A stretch of 40,301 nucleotides of DNA, from contig JAUHWU010000016.1 in assembly GCA_030427065.1 (NCBI GenBank), positions 1 through 40,301 on the forward strand, in the 5' to 3' direction. Within the stretch, counting starts at the first letter, position 1. Each line of letters opens with the position of its first letter. The notes under the pieces were generated by a model. It made no database searches. It was not told where the DNA came from and saw only the letters and a program-made list of their open reading frames with translations. The DNA is from Gammaproteobacteria bacterium. Lineage in GTDB: Bacteria > Pseudomonadota > Gammaproteobacteria > Pseudomonadales > Pseudohongiellaceae. This document shows positions 6,543 to 15,634 of this stretch, one piece after another. The position numbers and the translations under genes were made by a program.

Positions 6543-9137
6543 ATGAATACCAATCCATTTCAGCTGAAAAGCAGAAAATTACGTTCTGCCTTTTTGGCCA
6601 TTTCAGCAATGTTTGTAAGTCAGGCCGGATACAGTCAGGCACTGGAAGAAATCGTTGTTACGGCGCAATTACGTGAAGAAAACATCCAGGATGTACCAAT
6701 AGCCGTTTCTGCTCTCAGCGGAGCCTATCTGGAAGATAATTCCATCAAGGATGTGCAGGAACTGATGTGGAGCGTGCCCAGTCTGACGGTTGGTACCAAC
6801 CAGAGTTCAGGCACAGGGAATTTCTCTATCCGAGGGGTTGGTACCGGTGCACAAAATTTCGGCCTGGAATCCTCAGTGGGGCTTTATATTGATGGAGTCT
6901 ACCGGGCCAGACAGGCCTCACTGTTTAATCAATTGGTCGATCTGGAAGCCGTGGAAATATTACGCGGACCGCAGGGCACCCTGTTTGGTAAAAACTCGGC
7001 CTCCGGTGCCTTGTTGCTTAGAACGGTAGCGCCTTCCCATGATCAAAATGCATTTGCTGAAATAACCGCCGGCAATTATTCCATGATCAATTTCAACGGT
7101 GCATTTAATCTTAGTCTCAGTGATACACTGGCAGCAAGAACCACATTATTTTCCAGTGAACGTGATGGCTATGTCGACGTAGACAATCTGGGTGGCGCCG
7201 TTAACGACAGGTCCAGACGTGGCTTCAGGCAACAGTTTTTATATGAACCGTCTGATGACCTGTCAGCCCGGATCATAATTGATTACTCGGAAATAGATGA
7301 GGTGTGCTGTGCTGCGCTTACCCTGAAGGATAGTCTGGTTGCCTCCGGGCGAACGGATAACGGGGCGCCGGTTTTTGGAAGCGATGCCATATTGTCAGCA
7401 CTTGGTGGCACGGTCTATCCCACAGGCAGTTTTGATAATGGCAGCATGTCTCTTAATGCACTGCCTACCTCGGAAAATGAAGACAGCGGCGTGTCTCTTG
7501 AGATAAACCGCCGTTTTGACAATTTTGATTTTGTCTCTATTTCAGCTTATCGAAGTTTTGATATTCGCGACGCTATCGACGCAGATTTTTCCAATGTGGA
7601 TCTTGCCAACAGGCTTCAGGATGCCGAGCAGAGCATGTGGTCGCAGGAGTTCAGAATTTCCAGTGATCAGGAAAATAGACTGCGTTATATGACCGGGGTC
7701 TATTTTTATAAGCAGGAGCTAAAAAGCAGTGATTTTCTCTTTTTGGGTGACGCTTTACCCAGCTATGCTGTAGCAGCTTCCCCTGATGTGCTGGGTGCAT
7801 TGATGGGAACGCCTCCGCAACTGCTGGGCTTTATCAACCTGGCTTACGGGCAAAATTTCGGATCGTCCTTTGCCTCACCGATCGTGGCAAGGAATGCCAT
7901 TCAGGACGTCAGTGCACAGGATCATCGTGCCAATGCCATTTTTGGGCGTATTGATTACGACATTACCGATAATCTTGAATTCAATGTGGGCTTGCGTTAC
8001 ACCGATGAAAAGAAGGATATGAGGAGCCGTTTCTCGGAATCTGTGCCCACACCGGGTCCTGGCGATGTCAATGTTGGTGCTATTTCGGCAGCGCTGGGCA
8101 TTACTGGTGAACAGGCTAAAGCGGCGGCAGGGGCTCCAGCTGGTGATGGTACCGGTGGCACCTTCAACCCGGCATTGGCGGCACTGGATCCAACACCTTT
8201 TTTACCGGCACTTAACGTACTTTACACACCAGGTTGGGCCAACTGCAGTGTGACAGAACGTTTTTGTCCGCGCCCGGACATCAATGCTGAACTGGATGAT
8301 AGTCGGGTCACCGGCAATATCGGGTTGTCATGGCGTCCGGATGACACCAGCTTGATCTATGCATCCTATGGAACCGGCTACAAATCTGGCGGCACCAATA
8401 CAGACAGGATAGGCCTGGGTTTTGATACCGTATTTGGTTCTGAAGATACTGAAAATGTTGAGATAGGGATCAAAAAGGACTTTATTGACCAGAACCTGCG
8501 CATCAATCTGGCGTTTTATGACATGCAAGTTGAAGATTTGCAGACCAATACATTTACCGGCACAGCGTTTAATTTGCAAAATGCCGGCCGCGTTGATGTG
8601 CAGGGGGTAGAGGCGGAAGTCTGGTGGAATCCCGCAGAGTCCATTAGTTTATTCCTGACCTATGCTTACACCGATGCCAGTTTTGAAGATTTTGAAAAAG
8701 GGAATTGTCAGATTTCAAATATTTTCCATACCGGTGATCCCCTTGAAGCCTCTCAATTACTTACCCAGGGGTTTTGTGATCGCAGCGGTGACCGGGTCGG
8801 CGGGGTAGCAGATAACTATTTTACCCTGAATGCCAGCAAGACCTTTCAGGTTGGCGACGGAAATGAATTGTTGCTGGGTGCAGAATATGTCAGCTACACG
8901 GATATGTTGATGAATAACAACAACGATCCTTTTTCAGAGCAGGGAGACAGGGATTTCCTGAACCTACGCGCCGTATTTCGCATGTCGTCAGGCTTTGAGG
9001 CGATGCTTTGGGGCAGGAATATTAATGACGAACCCTGGTTTGGCACCGTGTTTGATACCCCACTGCAGGATGGCAAGTTAAGCGCTTATCCACGTGAACC
9101 AAGCACTTATGGCTTAACCTTAAGAAAAATCTTTTAG
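6543..9137 (+). CDS. TonB-dependent outer-membrane receptor
   Basis: The 864-residue protein has a signal peptide (cleavage near QAGYSQA, residue 33). An N-terminal plug domain of about residues 38-165 contains the family stretches EEIVVTAQLREENIQDVPIA, SIRGVGTG and VEILRGPQGTLFGKNSASGA. The remaining 700 residues form the 22-strand beta barrel, ending in phenylalanine as required for BAM recognition. It belongs to the large iron-complex/vitamin/sugar receptor group common in marine bacteria and sphingomonads. The ligand cannot be told. No TonB, ExbBD or periplasmic partner lies beside it. A 9-bp tandem repeat precedes it and a bidirectional terminator follows. Confidence 0.93.
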   Translation: MNTNPFQLKSRKLRSAFLAISAMFVSQAGYSQALEEIVVTAQLREENIQDVPIAVSALSGAYLEDNSIKDVQELMWSVPSLTVGTNQSSGTGNFSIRGVGTGAQNFGLESSVGLYIDGVYRARQASLFNQLVDLEAVEILRGPQGTLFGKNSASGALLLRTVAPSHDQNAFAEITAGNYSMINFNGAFNLSLSDTLAARTTLFSSERDGYVDVDNLGGAVNDRSRRGFRQQFLYEPSDDLSARIIIDYSEIDEVCCAALTLKDSLVASGRTDNGAPVFGSDAILSALGGTVYPTGSFDNGSMSLNALPTSENEDSGVSLEINRRFDNFDFVSISAYRSFDIRDAIDADFSNVDLANRLQDAEQSMWSQEFRISSDQENRLRYMTGVYFYKQELKSSDFLFLGDALPSYAVAASPDVLGALMGTPPQLLGFINLAYGQNFGSSFASPIVARNAIQDVSAQDHRANAIFGRIDYDITDNLEFNVGLRYTDEKKDMRSRFSESVPTPGPGDVNVGAISAALGITGEQAKAAAGAPAGDGTGGTFNPALAALDPTPFLPALNVLYTPGWANCSVTERFCPRPDINAELDDSRVTGNIGLSWRPDDTSLIYASYGTGYKSGGTNTDRIGLGFDTVFGSEDTENVEIGIKKDFIDQNLRINLAFYDMQVEDLQTNTFTGTAFNLQNAGRVDVQGVEAEVWWNPAESISLFLTYAYTDASFEDFEKGNCQISNIFHTGDPLEASQLLTQGFCDRSGDRVGGVADNYFTLNASKTFQVGDGNELLLGAEYVSYTDMLMNNNNDPFSEQGDRDFLNLRAVFRMSSGFEAMLWGRNINDEPWFGTVFDTPLQDGKLSAYPREPSTYGLTLRKIF

Positions 9138-9155
9138 CCTTAATTTGGCAGATAA

Positions 9156-9194
9156 AATAAAAAAAGCCCTGCATTGATTGTGGGGCTTTTTTTT
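9156..9194. terminator. Bidirectional intrinsic terminator
   Basis: A 9-bp stem with two G-T wobbles (9165-9173 with 9179-9187, loop TTGAT) is flanked by an A run on the left and eight T on the right. It lies between the convergent TonB-receptor (+) and hydrolase (-) genes and can serve both. Confidence 0.85.
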
Positions 9195-9230
9195 GATTTT
9201 TTCTGGTTTCCCGAACTTTCCATGGCAGTC

Positions 9231-10148
9231 CTAGTCGTCAAAAAAGTACTGATTAAAAAATCCAACCACTTTTTTTTCGTATTCTTCCGGCATGGCAGTA
9301 TCAAAATCCGCATGACCGACACCGGATTCGAGCCATAGCTGTTTTGGTTCACGGGCCGCATTAAAAAGCAGTTCACCGCTGCCGGCAGAGATCACTTCAT
9401 CGTCGAGACTGTGAATCAGTAATATGGGTCTGGGGCTGATGTTCGGAATCCATTTTTTGGCATCAATCTCGTCAATGCTGATTCCCAGATCCAGCTCGGC
9501 CCAGAATTTAATCAGTGGCGCAAAAGGAAAAGGGGGAAGCCCGGTATAATGCGTGACACTGGTTTCAATAGTGTCCTGCATCGAGGAAAAGGCGCTATGG
9601 GCAACCACAGCTTTGATGCTGTCATGATCAGCTGCATACTGAATGACCATGGAGGCACCCAGTGAATCGCCCAGCATACCGATTTTTTCCGGATCAATAC
9701 CCGGCAAGCCCAGTGCATAGTTGGTCCAGGCATCAAGATCCTTCATTTCCTCAACCCCAAAGGTTATTTTTTCGCCCGGATTAATATCATGGGCGCGCAC
9801 TGAGCTAATCAACACCCCGTAACCGGCATTGACCAACATCTGTGCTTCTTCCAGATGGCCAATGCGATTCCATTTATAGCCATGCTGCATGATGATCAGG
9901 GCAGAGTTCTGCGCCGGCATATACCAGCCATTAAGCACCAGATTATCACTGGTAGTAACTTGAACATCCTCATAGGGAAGTCCAAAATCTGCGGGGGATT
10001 TATCCATCACAGCCCTGTCCTGCAGGACATTGTTGACCAGAGTTCCCGCCTGCAGGAAGGCTACAACATTCAATACTGCAAACAAAATCACGCTGATCAG
10101 AATAAAAAGCCGCAGGGTTTTCAAGGTCAAGGTCAGGGTCATAGTCAT
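9231..10148 (-). CDS. Membrane-anchored alpha/beta hydrolase
   Basis: This 305-residue protein has an N-terminal hydrophobic anchor (about residues 10-32) followed by an alpha/beta-hydrolase domain. The oxyanion-hole HG (MQHGYKW), the nucleophile elbow GDSLGAS and the late histidine in GVGHADFD are visible. An aspartate in HSLDDEVI completes the expected triad. It resembles the YqkD/BEM46-like group of proteins whose substrates are mostly unknown. The start is ambiguous among clustered methionines (MTMTLTLTLKTL); the first is taken. It is divergent from alaS and convergent with the TonB receptor. Confidence 0.85.
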   Translation of the reverse strand: MTMTLTLTLKTLRLFILISVILFAVLNVVAFLQAGTLVNNVLQDRAVMDKSPADFGLPYEDVQVTTSDNLVLNGWYMPAQNSALIIMQHGYKWNRIGHLEEAQMLVNAGYGVLISSVRAHDINPGEKITFGVEEMKDLDAWTNYALGLPGIDPEKIGMLGDSLGASMVIQYAADHDSIKAVVAHSAFSSMQDTIETSVTHYTGLPPFPFAPLIKFWAELDLGISIDEIDAKKWIPNISPRPILLIHSLDDEVISAGSGELLFNAAREPKQLWLESGVGHADFDTAMPEEYEKKVVGFFNQYFFDD

Positions 10149-10330
10149 CCAGGATTTCCCCTGTCTTTGTCAGGGGTCAATGAAAGTTTAGTTGAGCAGG
10201 TTATCATACCAGCATGGCTTGTCTTTTCGAGATTATCCGGTTTCAGGGAAATACTCCTAGATGATTGAAATAGCTGGATAAATAATAGCAATTTCCCATG
10301 GAGAGTATATAATCAGCGCCTTTTTGTTGG

Positions 10331-10350
10331 CCCTCAATAGGGTTTTTTTT
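10331..10350 (+). terminator. Short hairpin with T8 run upstream of alaS
   Basis: CCCT-CAAT-AGGG followed by eight T lies 70 bp before the alaS start codon. The 4-bp stem is short for a terminator. It could be a leader attenuation element or only the end of a T-rich promoter region. Confidence 0.3.
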
Positions 10351-10420
10351 AGTTACCGGGTAAATCTTTGAAGAAACCTGTTACTGAAACTTATATAAAG
10401 ATTAGTGGAACAACACAGAC

Positions 10421-13036
10421 ATGAAAAGCGCTGAGATCCGTCAGGCATTTCTCAACTATTTTGCCGAGCAGGGACATGATGTTGTCCCCAGCAGCTCTCT
10501 CGTGCCCGGCAATGACCCAACCCTGCTGTTTACCAATGCCGGCATGGTGCAGTTCAAGGATGTATTTCTGGGGCAGGAAAAAAGGCCCAACAGCCGTGCA
10601 ACCTCTTCCCAGCGCTGCGTTCGGGCTGGTGGTAAACACAATGACCTTGAAAACGTCGGTTATACCGCACGCCATCATACCTTCTTTGAAATGCTGGGAA
10701 ACTTCAGTTTTGGCGATTATTTCAAACGTGAAGCCATCCGTTTTGCCTGGGATTTTCTCACAAAGGAATTAGGCTTGCCTGAGGAAAAGCTCTGGGTGAC
10801 CGTGTTTGAAGATGACGATGAGGCCGCGGATATCTGGCTGAAGGAAATGGGCGTGTCCGCAGAGCGTTTTTCACGCATGGGTGAAAAGGATAACTTCTGG
10901 GCGATGGGGGATACCGGTCCCTGCGGTCCCTGTAGCGAAATCTTCTATGACCATGGTGAATCCGTCCACGGAGGCCCCCCCGGTAGCCCAGATGAGGATG
11001 GTGACCGTTATATAGAGATTTGGAACCTGGTGTTCATGCAGTTCAATCGCTCTGCTGATGGCAGCATGAAACCACTGCCAAAACCATCGGTAGATACTGG
11101 TATGGGCCTGGAACGAATTGCGGCGGTTATGCAGAACGTTCACAGTAATTACGAGATTGATTTGTTCCAGCACATTATTCGTGAAGTGGCACGGATCAGC
11201 GGAACCGAAGACCTGAAGAACAGTTCACTGAATGTCATTGCCGACCATATCCGTTCCTGCGCCTTTCTGGTGGTTGATGGTGTTATTCCTGCCAATGAAG
11301 GCCGTGGTTATGTATTGCGTCGCATTATTCGACGGGCCATTCGTCATGGTCATAAACTCGGGATCAATGAGCCCTTTTTCCATAAACTGGTAGCCCCGCT
11401 GGCAGACGAGATGGGCGAGGCTTATCCGGAACTGGTCAGCAACAAGACCCGCGTCGAAGAAACCTTGCTGGCTGAGGAAAAGCAGTTTTCACGCACGCTG
11501 GACAATGGCATGTCAATTCTGGAGAAAGCCATTAGTGAGCTTCAGGGTAAGGTTATACCCGGGGAAACCGTGTTTCGCCTCTATGATACCTATGGCTTCC
11601 CGGTTGATCTGACCGGGGATATCGCGCGGGAACGCGGGCTTACCCTGGACATGGATGAATTTGAAGCGGAAATGGCGCAACAAAAAGCCCAGGCTCGCTC
11701 CGCCAGCCAATTTGAAACTGCCGAGGCGCTGGATATCCAGCTTGAAAAGGGCACCACTTTTGTCGGTTATAACGCATTACAGGCAGATGCCACTGTTCTT
11801 GCCCTGTTTCATGACAACCAGCTCGTGGAAAAGCTCATCGAAGGTCAAACAGGTATTGTGATCCTTGATACGACGCCTCTTTATGCAGAATCCGGTGGTC
11901 AGTTAGGCGATTGCGGTACGCTAAAAAATTCAAGGCTGGAATTTACAGTAAAGGACACCCGCAAGCAGGGCGAGTATTTCCTGCATATGGGAATACTTGA
12001 GCAGGGTGAGCTGGCTGTCGGTGAGTCCCTTAGCTGCAGCGTGGATAACAGTCTGCGCCAGCCTATCGCCCTGAATCACTCAGCCACCCATCTTATGCAC
12101 GCGGCACTAAGAAAAATTCTTGGTTCCCATGTGCAGCAGAAAGGCTCGCTGGTCAGCCCCAGGTACCTGCGTTTTGACTTCTCTCATAATCAACCGGTGA
12201 GCGAAACCGAGTTGCGCCAGATTGAAACGCTGGTTAATCAGGAGATTCTGGCCAATACAGAAGTCGGAAAACAGGTCATGTCCATGGATGAGGCCAAACA
12301 GAAAGGCGCAATGGCCCTGTTCGGTGAGAAATATGGCGCTGAAGTGAGGGTTGTCAGCATGGGGGCAAAGACAGCGGAAGGGACCGAGTTTTCCATTGAA
12401 TTATGCGGGGGTACCCATGTCAATCGTACCGGTGATATTGGCTTGTTCAAGATTTTACAGGAGTCAGGCATTGCTGCGGGAGTGCGCCGTATCGAGGCTG
12501 TGACGGGTCTTGCTGCACTGGCCCTGGTTCAGGAAAATGAAGACCGGCTGAAAAAGATTGCCGGTGTCTTGAAGTCCGGAACAGATCTTGTGGTGGAACG
12601 GGTAGAGCAGCTCAATGCCGCTAATCGACAGCTGGAAAAAGAACTGGATCAGTTGAAGGCCAAACTTGCCAGCTCGCAAGGCTCAGACCTGGCTTCCCAG
12701 GCTGAGGAAATTAAGGGTGTTATGGTACTGGCTGCCATTGTTGAGGGGCTGGATAGCAAAGCACTGCGCGATACGACAGATCAGTTGAAGAATAAATTGG
12801 GTAGCGCCGTGGTTGTGCTGGCTGCAACCAGTGGCGACAAGGTCAGTCTGGTGGCGGGTGTGACCAGAGATGTTACCGATCGGGTACAGGCCGGAGCGCT
12901 GGTAAAAGAAATCGCTCGGAAAGTGGGCGGTAAAGGGGGCGGCAGGCCTGATATGGCGATGGCCGGGGGAAATTCTCCGGATAAGCTGCCACAAGCAATT
13001 TCATTTGTAAAACAATACGTTACCTCTCTTTTGTGA
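10421..13036 (+). CDS. alaS: Alanyl-tRNA synthetase
   Basis: The 871-residue enzyme charges tRNA-Ala with alanine in the cytoplasm. The N-terminal class II catalytic core is recognisable from residue 1 ([22 protein letters not shown], and [16 protein letters not shown] near residue 65). The editing domain carries the zinc-binding motifs [11 protein letters not shown] (near residue 552) and [13 protein letters not shown] (near residue 663). A coiled-coil linker (about 710-760) leads to the C-Ala domain ([15 protein letters not shown] near residue 835). Length equals the E. coli enzyme. It is followed by lysC and csrA, the usual gammaproteobacterial order, although recA/recX are not upstream in this window. 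Confidence 0.99.
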   Translation: MKSAEIRQAFLNYFAEQGHDVVPSSSLVPGNDPTLLFTNAGMVQFKDVFLGQEKRPNSRATSSQRCVRAGGKHNDLENVGYTARHHTFFEMLGNFSFGDYFKREAIRFAWDFLTKELGLPEEKLWVTVFEDDDEAADIWLKEMGVSAERFSRMGEKDNFWAMGDTGPCGPCSEIFYDHGESVHGGPPGSPDEDGDRYIEIWNLVFMQFNRSADGSMKPLPKPSVDTGMGLERIAAVMQNVHSNYEIDLFQHIIREVARISGTEDLKNSSLNVIADHIRSCAFLVVDGVIPANEGRGYVLRRIIRRAIRHGHKLGINEPFFHKLVAPLADEMGEAYPELVSNKTRVEETLLAEEKQFSRTLDNGMSILEKAISELQGKVIPGETVFRLYDTYGFPVDLTGDIARERGLTLDMDEFEAEMAQQKAQARSASQFETAEALDIQLEKGTTFVGYNALQADATVLALFHDNQLVEKLIEGQTGIVILDTTPLYAESGGQLGDCGTLKNSRLEFTVKDTRKQGEYFLHMGILEQGELAVGESLSCSVDNSLRQPIALNHSATHLMHAALRKILGSHVQQKGSLVSPRYLRFDFSHNQPVSETELRQIETLVNQEILANTEVGKQVMSMDEAKQKGAMALFGEKYGAEVRVVSMGAKTAEGTEFSIELCGGTHVNRTGDIGLFKILQESGIAAGVRRIEAVTGLAALALVQENEDRLKKIAGVLKSGTDLVVERVEQLNAANRQLEKELDQLKAKLASSQGSDLASQAEEIKGVMVLAAIVEGLDSKALRDTTDQLKNKLGSAVVVLAATSGDKVSLVAGVTRDVTDRVQAGALVKEIARKVGGKGGGRPDMAMAGGNSPDKLPQAISFVKQYVTSLL

Positions 13037-13048
13037 TGTTTCTTTTTC

Positions 13049-13062
13049 GCAATCCCGATTGC
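13049..13062. other. Inverted repeat between alaS and lysC
   Basis: GCAATC-CC-GATTGC forms a compact hairpin in the 90-bp alaS-lysC gap, flanked by T-rich and A-rich stretches. A T run on the 3' side is lacking, so it is not a standard terminator for alaS. It could overlap a lysC promoter (TTGCAA at 13059). Confidence 0.35.
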
Positions 13063-13126
13063 AAAAATAAAATAACAGTTAAGATAAAATTCTAGTGGTA
13101 AACGTCTAAGAGTTAATGCCAGTATC

Positions 13127-14350
13127 ATGTTGATAGTTCAAAAATACGGTGGGACTTCAGTGGGTTCCGTCGAGAGAATCAAGGCAGTGGCCCAAAAAGT
13201 CGCTTCCTGCAAGGATCAGGGCAACCAGGTAGTTGTCGTGGTTTCCGCCATGAGCGGGGTCACCAACAATCTGACTGCCATGGCCTATGAACTGCAAAAG
13301 GTTCCGTCTCCTCGTGAGATGGATACCTTGCTTTCCACCGGTGAGCAAACAACGATTGCCTTGTTGAGCATGGCTCTTGAAGCAATAGGTTGTCCGGCTC
13401 GCTCTTATACCGGAGGGCAGGTAAGGATACTCACTGACAATGCTCACACCAAGGCAAGGATCCGGGAAATCGATGGCGATAAAATCCGCCATGATCTGGA
13501 TCAGGACAAAGTGGTCGTTGTTGCTGGATTTCAGGGAGTTGATGAAGAAGGAAATATTACTACTTTAGGAAGAGGTGGTTCGGATACCACAGCAGTAGCG
13601 CTCGCAGCAGCACTTAAAGCAGATGAATGTCAGATCTATACTGATGTTGATGGTGTCTACACAACCGATCCCCGCGTAGTTGAAAATGCCAGACGGCTGG
13701 ACAAAATCACATTCGAAGAAATGTTGGAAATGGCCAGTTTGGGGGCAAAAGTACTGCAGATACGTTCTGTAGAATTTGCCGGAAAATATGATGTGCCCTT
13801 GCGGGTTTTATCTTCGTTTGAAGATGGCCCGGGTACGTTAATAGTCTCAGAGGAAGATTTAATGATGGAAATGCCTTTAATTTCTGGCATTGCGTTCACC
13901 AGGGACGAGGCCAAATTAAGCGTAGTAGGAGTGCCGGATGTTCCCGGTATGGCCTATAAAGTGTTTGGCCCGATCAGCGATGCAAATATAGAAGTGGATG
14001 TTATTGTCCAGAATATTGGTGCCGATTTAACCAATGATATTACTTTTACAGTGCAGAAAAAGGACGCAGAAGCTGCGTCCATAATTCTGGAAAATACTGC
14101 AAAAGAAATGGGCGCCAGAGGTATTAAAGTTGATGATAAGGTGGCAAAAGTATCACTGGTAGGCGTTGGAATGCGCTCACATGCCGGTATTGCCAGCCGT
14201 ATGTTTGAAACATTGTCAAAGGAAGCGATAAATATTCAGCTAATCACCACCTCGGAAATCAAGATTTCCGTGGTCATTGAGGAAAAATACCTGGAGTCGG
14301 CAGTAAGGGCTTTGCATAGTGCGTTTGGTCTGGAAACAGCGCCAGCATAA
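13127..14350 (+). CDS. lysC: Aspartate kinase
   Basis: The 407-residue enzyme phosphorylates aspartate, the first step towards lysine, threonine and methionine. The amino-acid kinase domain begins with the signature VQKYGGTSVG and contains TLGRGGSDTTA and the DVDGVYTTDPR loop. Two ACT domains (about residues 265-400) provide allosteric control by lysine/threonine. Size and order match the monofunctional Pseudomonas-type enzyme. The 90-bp gap from alaS is too short for a lysine riboswitch, so feedback is probably on the protein only. The ribosome binding site is weak. Confidence 0.97.
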   Translation: MLIVQKYGGTSVGSVERIKAVAQKVASCKDQGNQVVVVVSAMSGVTNNLTAMAYELQKVPSPREMDTLLSTGEQTTIALLSMALEAIGCPARSYTGGQVRILTDNAHTKARIREIDGDKIRHDLDQDKVVVVAGFQGVDEEGNITTLGRGGSDTTAVALAAALKADECQIYTDVDGVYTTDPRVVENARRLDKITFEEMLEMASLGAKVLQIRSVEFAGKYDVPLRVLSSFEDGPGTLIVSEEDLMMEMPLISGIAFTRDEAKLSVVGVPDVPGMAYKVFGPISDANIEVDVIVQNIGADLTNDITFTVQKKDAEAASIILENTAKEMGARGIKVDDKVAKVSLVGVGMRSHAGIASRMFETLSKEAINIQLITTSEIKISVVIEEKYLESAVRALHSAFGLETAPA

Positions 14351-14518
14351 TTTGTATAAGCAAAAACCGCTAAGCCATGAATGGAGTTGAATCTGTATAC
14401 GTAGTCCAGTTTTAGTTGGTCTGCGTAGGTGTAACTTCAGTAGATTAGCTTGCAAGACACTATGAACAGTCAGCTTGTATAGAGTGTGCCTGGGCATGGA
14501 AACTTAGAGGACCTAGTA

Positions 14519-14737
14519 ATGTTGATTTTAACTCGTCGGGTTGGCGAAACACTTATGGTTGGTGACGAAGTCACAGTAACTGTTCTGGGTGTGAAGGGAA
14601 ATCAGGTACGTATTGGTGTAAATGCACCTAAAGACGTTGCGGTTCACAGGGAAGAGATCTACGACAGAATCAAGAAAGAAGGAGATAGCGGGGAAACCGA
14701 TACTCAAAGCGATGATGACAGTATTGGTAATAGCTGA
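14519..14737 (+). CDS. csrA: Carbon storage regulator CsrA
   Basis: The 72-residue RNA-binding dimer recognises GGA motifs in mRNA leaders and controls translation and stability of many transcripts. The sequence starts [18 protein letters not shown] and continues with [10 protein letters not shown], including the RNA-binding Arg44-type residue. An acidic serine/aspartate tail ([16 protein letters not shown]) extends beyond the core. The frame is open upstream, but ATG 14519 is the start: AGAGG lies 8 nt before it and the conserved N-terminus begins there. It sits behind lysC and before tRNA-Ser. Confidence 0.98.
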   Translation: MLILTRRVGETLMVGDEVTVTVLGVKGNQVRIGVNAPKDVAVHREEIYDRIKKEGDSGETDTQSDDDSIGNS

Positions 14738-14867
14738 ATCTGATCAGTAAGAAGGTAGGCTTGCCCTCTAAACTTTCGATTCATTATTTTTTAAGTCAGG
14801 ACAGGTATATTCCAGGGAATATTTTCCTGAAATTTACCTGTTTCAGGCTCCACCAATCCCATATGCT

Positions 14868-14878
14868 TATGATATGAT
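14868..14878 (+). promoter_or_regulatory. Possible -10 region of the tRNA-Ser promoter
   Basis: Overlapping TATGAT hexamers (14868-14873 and 14873-14878) are followed by a GC-rich discriminator (GCGCGC, 14880-14885), the layout of stringently controlled stable-RNA promoters. A convincing -35 at 16-18 bp was not found. Confidence 0.35.
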
Positions 14879-14953
14879 TGCGCGCTTGTCGATGTGGTGC
14901 TGCTAAGGCTATTTACAGCCAGCAAGTACTACAAAGACGAATACAAAAAATTG

Positions 14954-15043
14954 GGAGAGGTGGCCGAGTGGCTGAAGGCGCGCCCCTGCTAAGGGCGTAT
15001 GGGTTAACACTCATCGAGGGTTCGAATCCCTCCCTCTCCGCCA
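14954..15043 (+). tRNA. tRNA-Ser (anticodon GCU)
   Basis: The 90-nt gene has a 7-bp acceptor stem (GGAGAGG 14954-14960 with CCTCTCC 15033-15039), discriminator G and encoded CCA (15041-15043). The anticodon stem CGCCC/GGGCG encloses the loop CTGCTAA with anticodon GCT at 14988-14990, reading AGC/AGU. The long variable arm of class II tRNAs and the T-loop GGTTCGAATCC are present. It is the last housekeeping gene before the accessory region. Confidence 0.98.
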
Positions 15044-15087
15044 GAATGCAAAAAGCCCGGTCTATGACCGGGCTTTTTGCATTCTGG
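15041..15087 (+). terminator. Terminator of tRNA-Ser, a perfect 22-bp inverted repeat
   Basis: The left arm 15041-15062 and right arm 15066-15087 are perfect complements around a 3-nt TAT loop. The core GCCCGGTC/GACCGGGC followed by five T is a strong intrinsic terminator. The outer stem extends to include the encoded CCA end of the tRNA, which is unusual. Confidence 0.92.
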
Positions 15088-15165
15088 CTACGATGTAGGC
15101 TTGATAAAAACCCTTGGTTCGAAAGCTGCGCCAGCAGCGCAGACGCACGCTTTTTAGTGCGCCCC
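15068..15165 (+). repeat. Repeat unit A, copy 1
   Basis: It starts at the right arm of the tRNA-Ser terminator (CCGGGCTTTTTGCATTCTGG) and continues through GGTTCGAAAG and GCAGACGCACG. Copy 2 at 15401-15495 follows the same order with scattered mismatches and one gap. Confidence 0.8.
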
Positions 15166-15301
15166 GCAGGGATATCTCACTAGATAAATTGCTTAGGTAA
15201 TAGAGATGGCTATTTGGTTAATTTGCCTGAAGGTATTTAAGTATTGAATTTGGCTCAGCCAAATTGCGAATCACAAGCAATCGTAAATTGCGCAGCACGG
15301 C

Positions 15302-15350
15302 CGTTTTGTTGGCCGCCCTTCAGGGTCAACTCCGCAGGAGTTGATGAATC
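15302..15350 (+). repeat. Repeat unit B, copy 1
   Basis: This 49-bp segment (starting CGTTTTGTTGGCCGCCC and ending TTGATGAATC) matches 15481-15529 with two mismatches. It includes a perfect hairpin TCAACTCC-GCA-GGAGTTGA. Confidence 0.9.
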
Positions 15351-15400
15351 CCTCCAGCAAAGACTTTGCCCTTTCCAAACGAAGTGATGGTGTTAATAAA

Positions 15401-15495
15401 CCGGGCTTTTTGCATTCTGGCTTCGAGGGAGGTTCGATGAGAAACCTAGGTTCGAAAGGCTCGACAGCACTGCAGACGCACGTTTTGTTGGCCGC
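15401..15495 (+). repeat. Repeat unit A, copy 2
   Basis: The first 22 bases are identical to the terminator right arm and its next two bases (15068-15089). The rest resembles copy 1 up to GCAGACGCACG and runs directly into unit B copy 2. It is a displaced copy of tRNA-adjacent DNA without the tRNA. Confidence 0.85.
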
Positions 15496-15529
15496 CCTTC
15501 AGGGTCAACTCCGTAGAAGTTGATGAATC
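15481..15529 (+). repeat. Repeat unit B, copy 2
   Basis: It matches unit B copy 1 except for two transitions in the hairpin loop/stem (CGCAGG becomes CGTAGA). It is joined to the end of unit A copy 2. Confidence 0.9.
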
Positions 15530-15634
15530 AATCCGTCTAATGAGAATATAACAAGAGTCGACCAGATTTTCTCCTGGACAAGCCATGGGTTGTCCAAAAG
15601 TTAATCGCCAATTTAAAAAAAAAGGATACAAAAC

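Larger units (their letters stand above)
15044..15634. other. Gene-free repeat mosaic downstream of tRNA-Ser
   Basis: These 590 bp hold no credible gene. They consist of the tRNA terminator and three partial, degenerate copies of a tRNA-proximal unit (listed separately). Additional hairpins are CTGCGC/GCGCAG and CGCAC/GTGCG (about 15127-15162) and TCAACTCC/GGAGTTGA (about 15327-15345). Short open frames here are compositional artefacts. Confidence 0.75.

Noticed and set aside
13037-13126. Lysine riboswitch before lysC
   Set aside because: The gap is only 90 bp, far shorter than the roughly 170-nt lysine aptamer, and shows only one small hairpin.
14878-15183. 101-codon plus-strand open frame across tRNA-Ser
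   Set aside because: It reads straight through the tRNA and its terminator, and has no ribosome binding site or recognisable domain.
15044-15634. A second, degenerate tRNA in the repeat mosaic
   Set aside because: GGTTCGAAAG and GGTTCGATGAG resemble T-loops, but no acceptor or anticodon stem can be formed around them.
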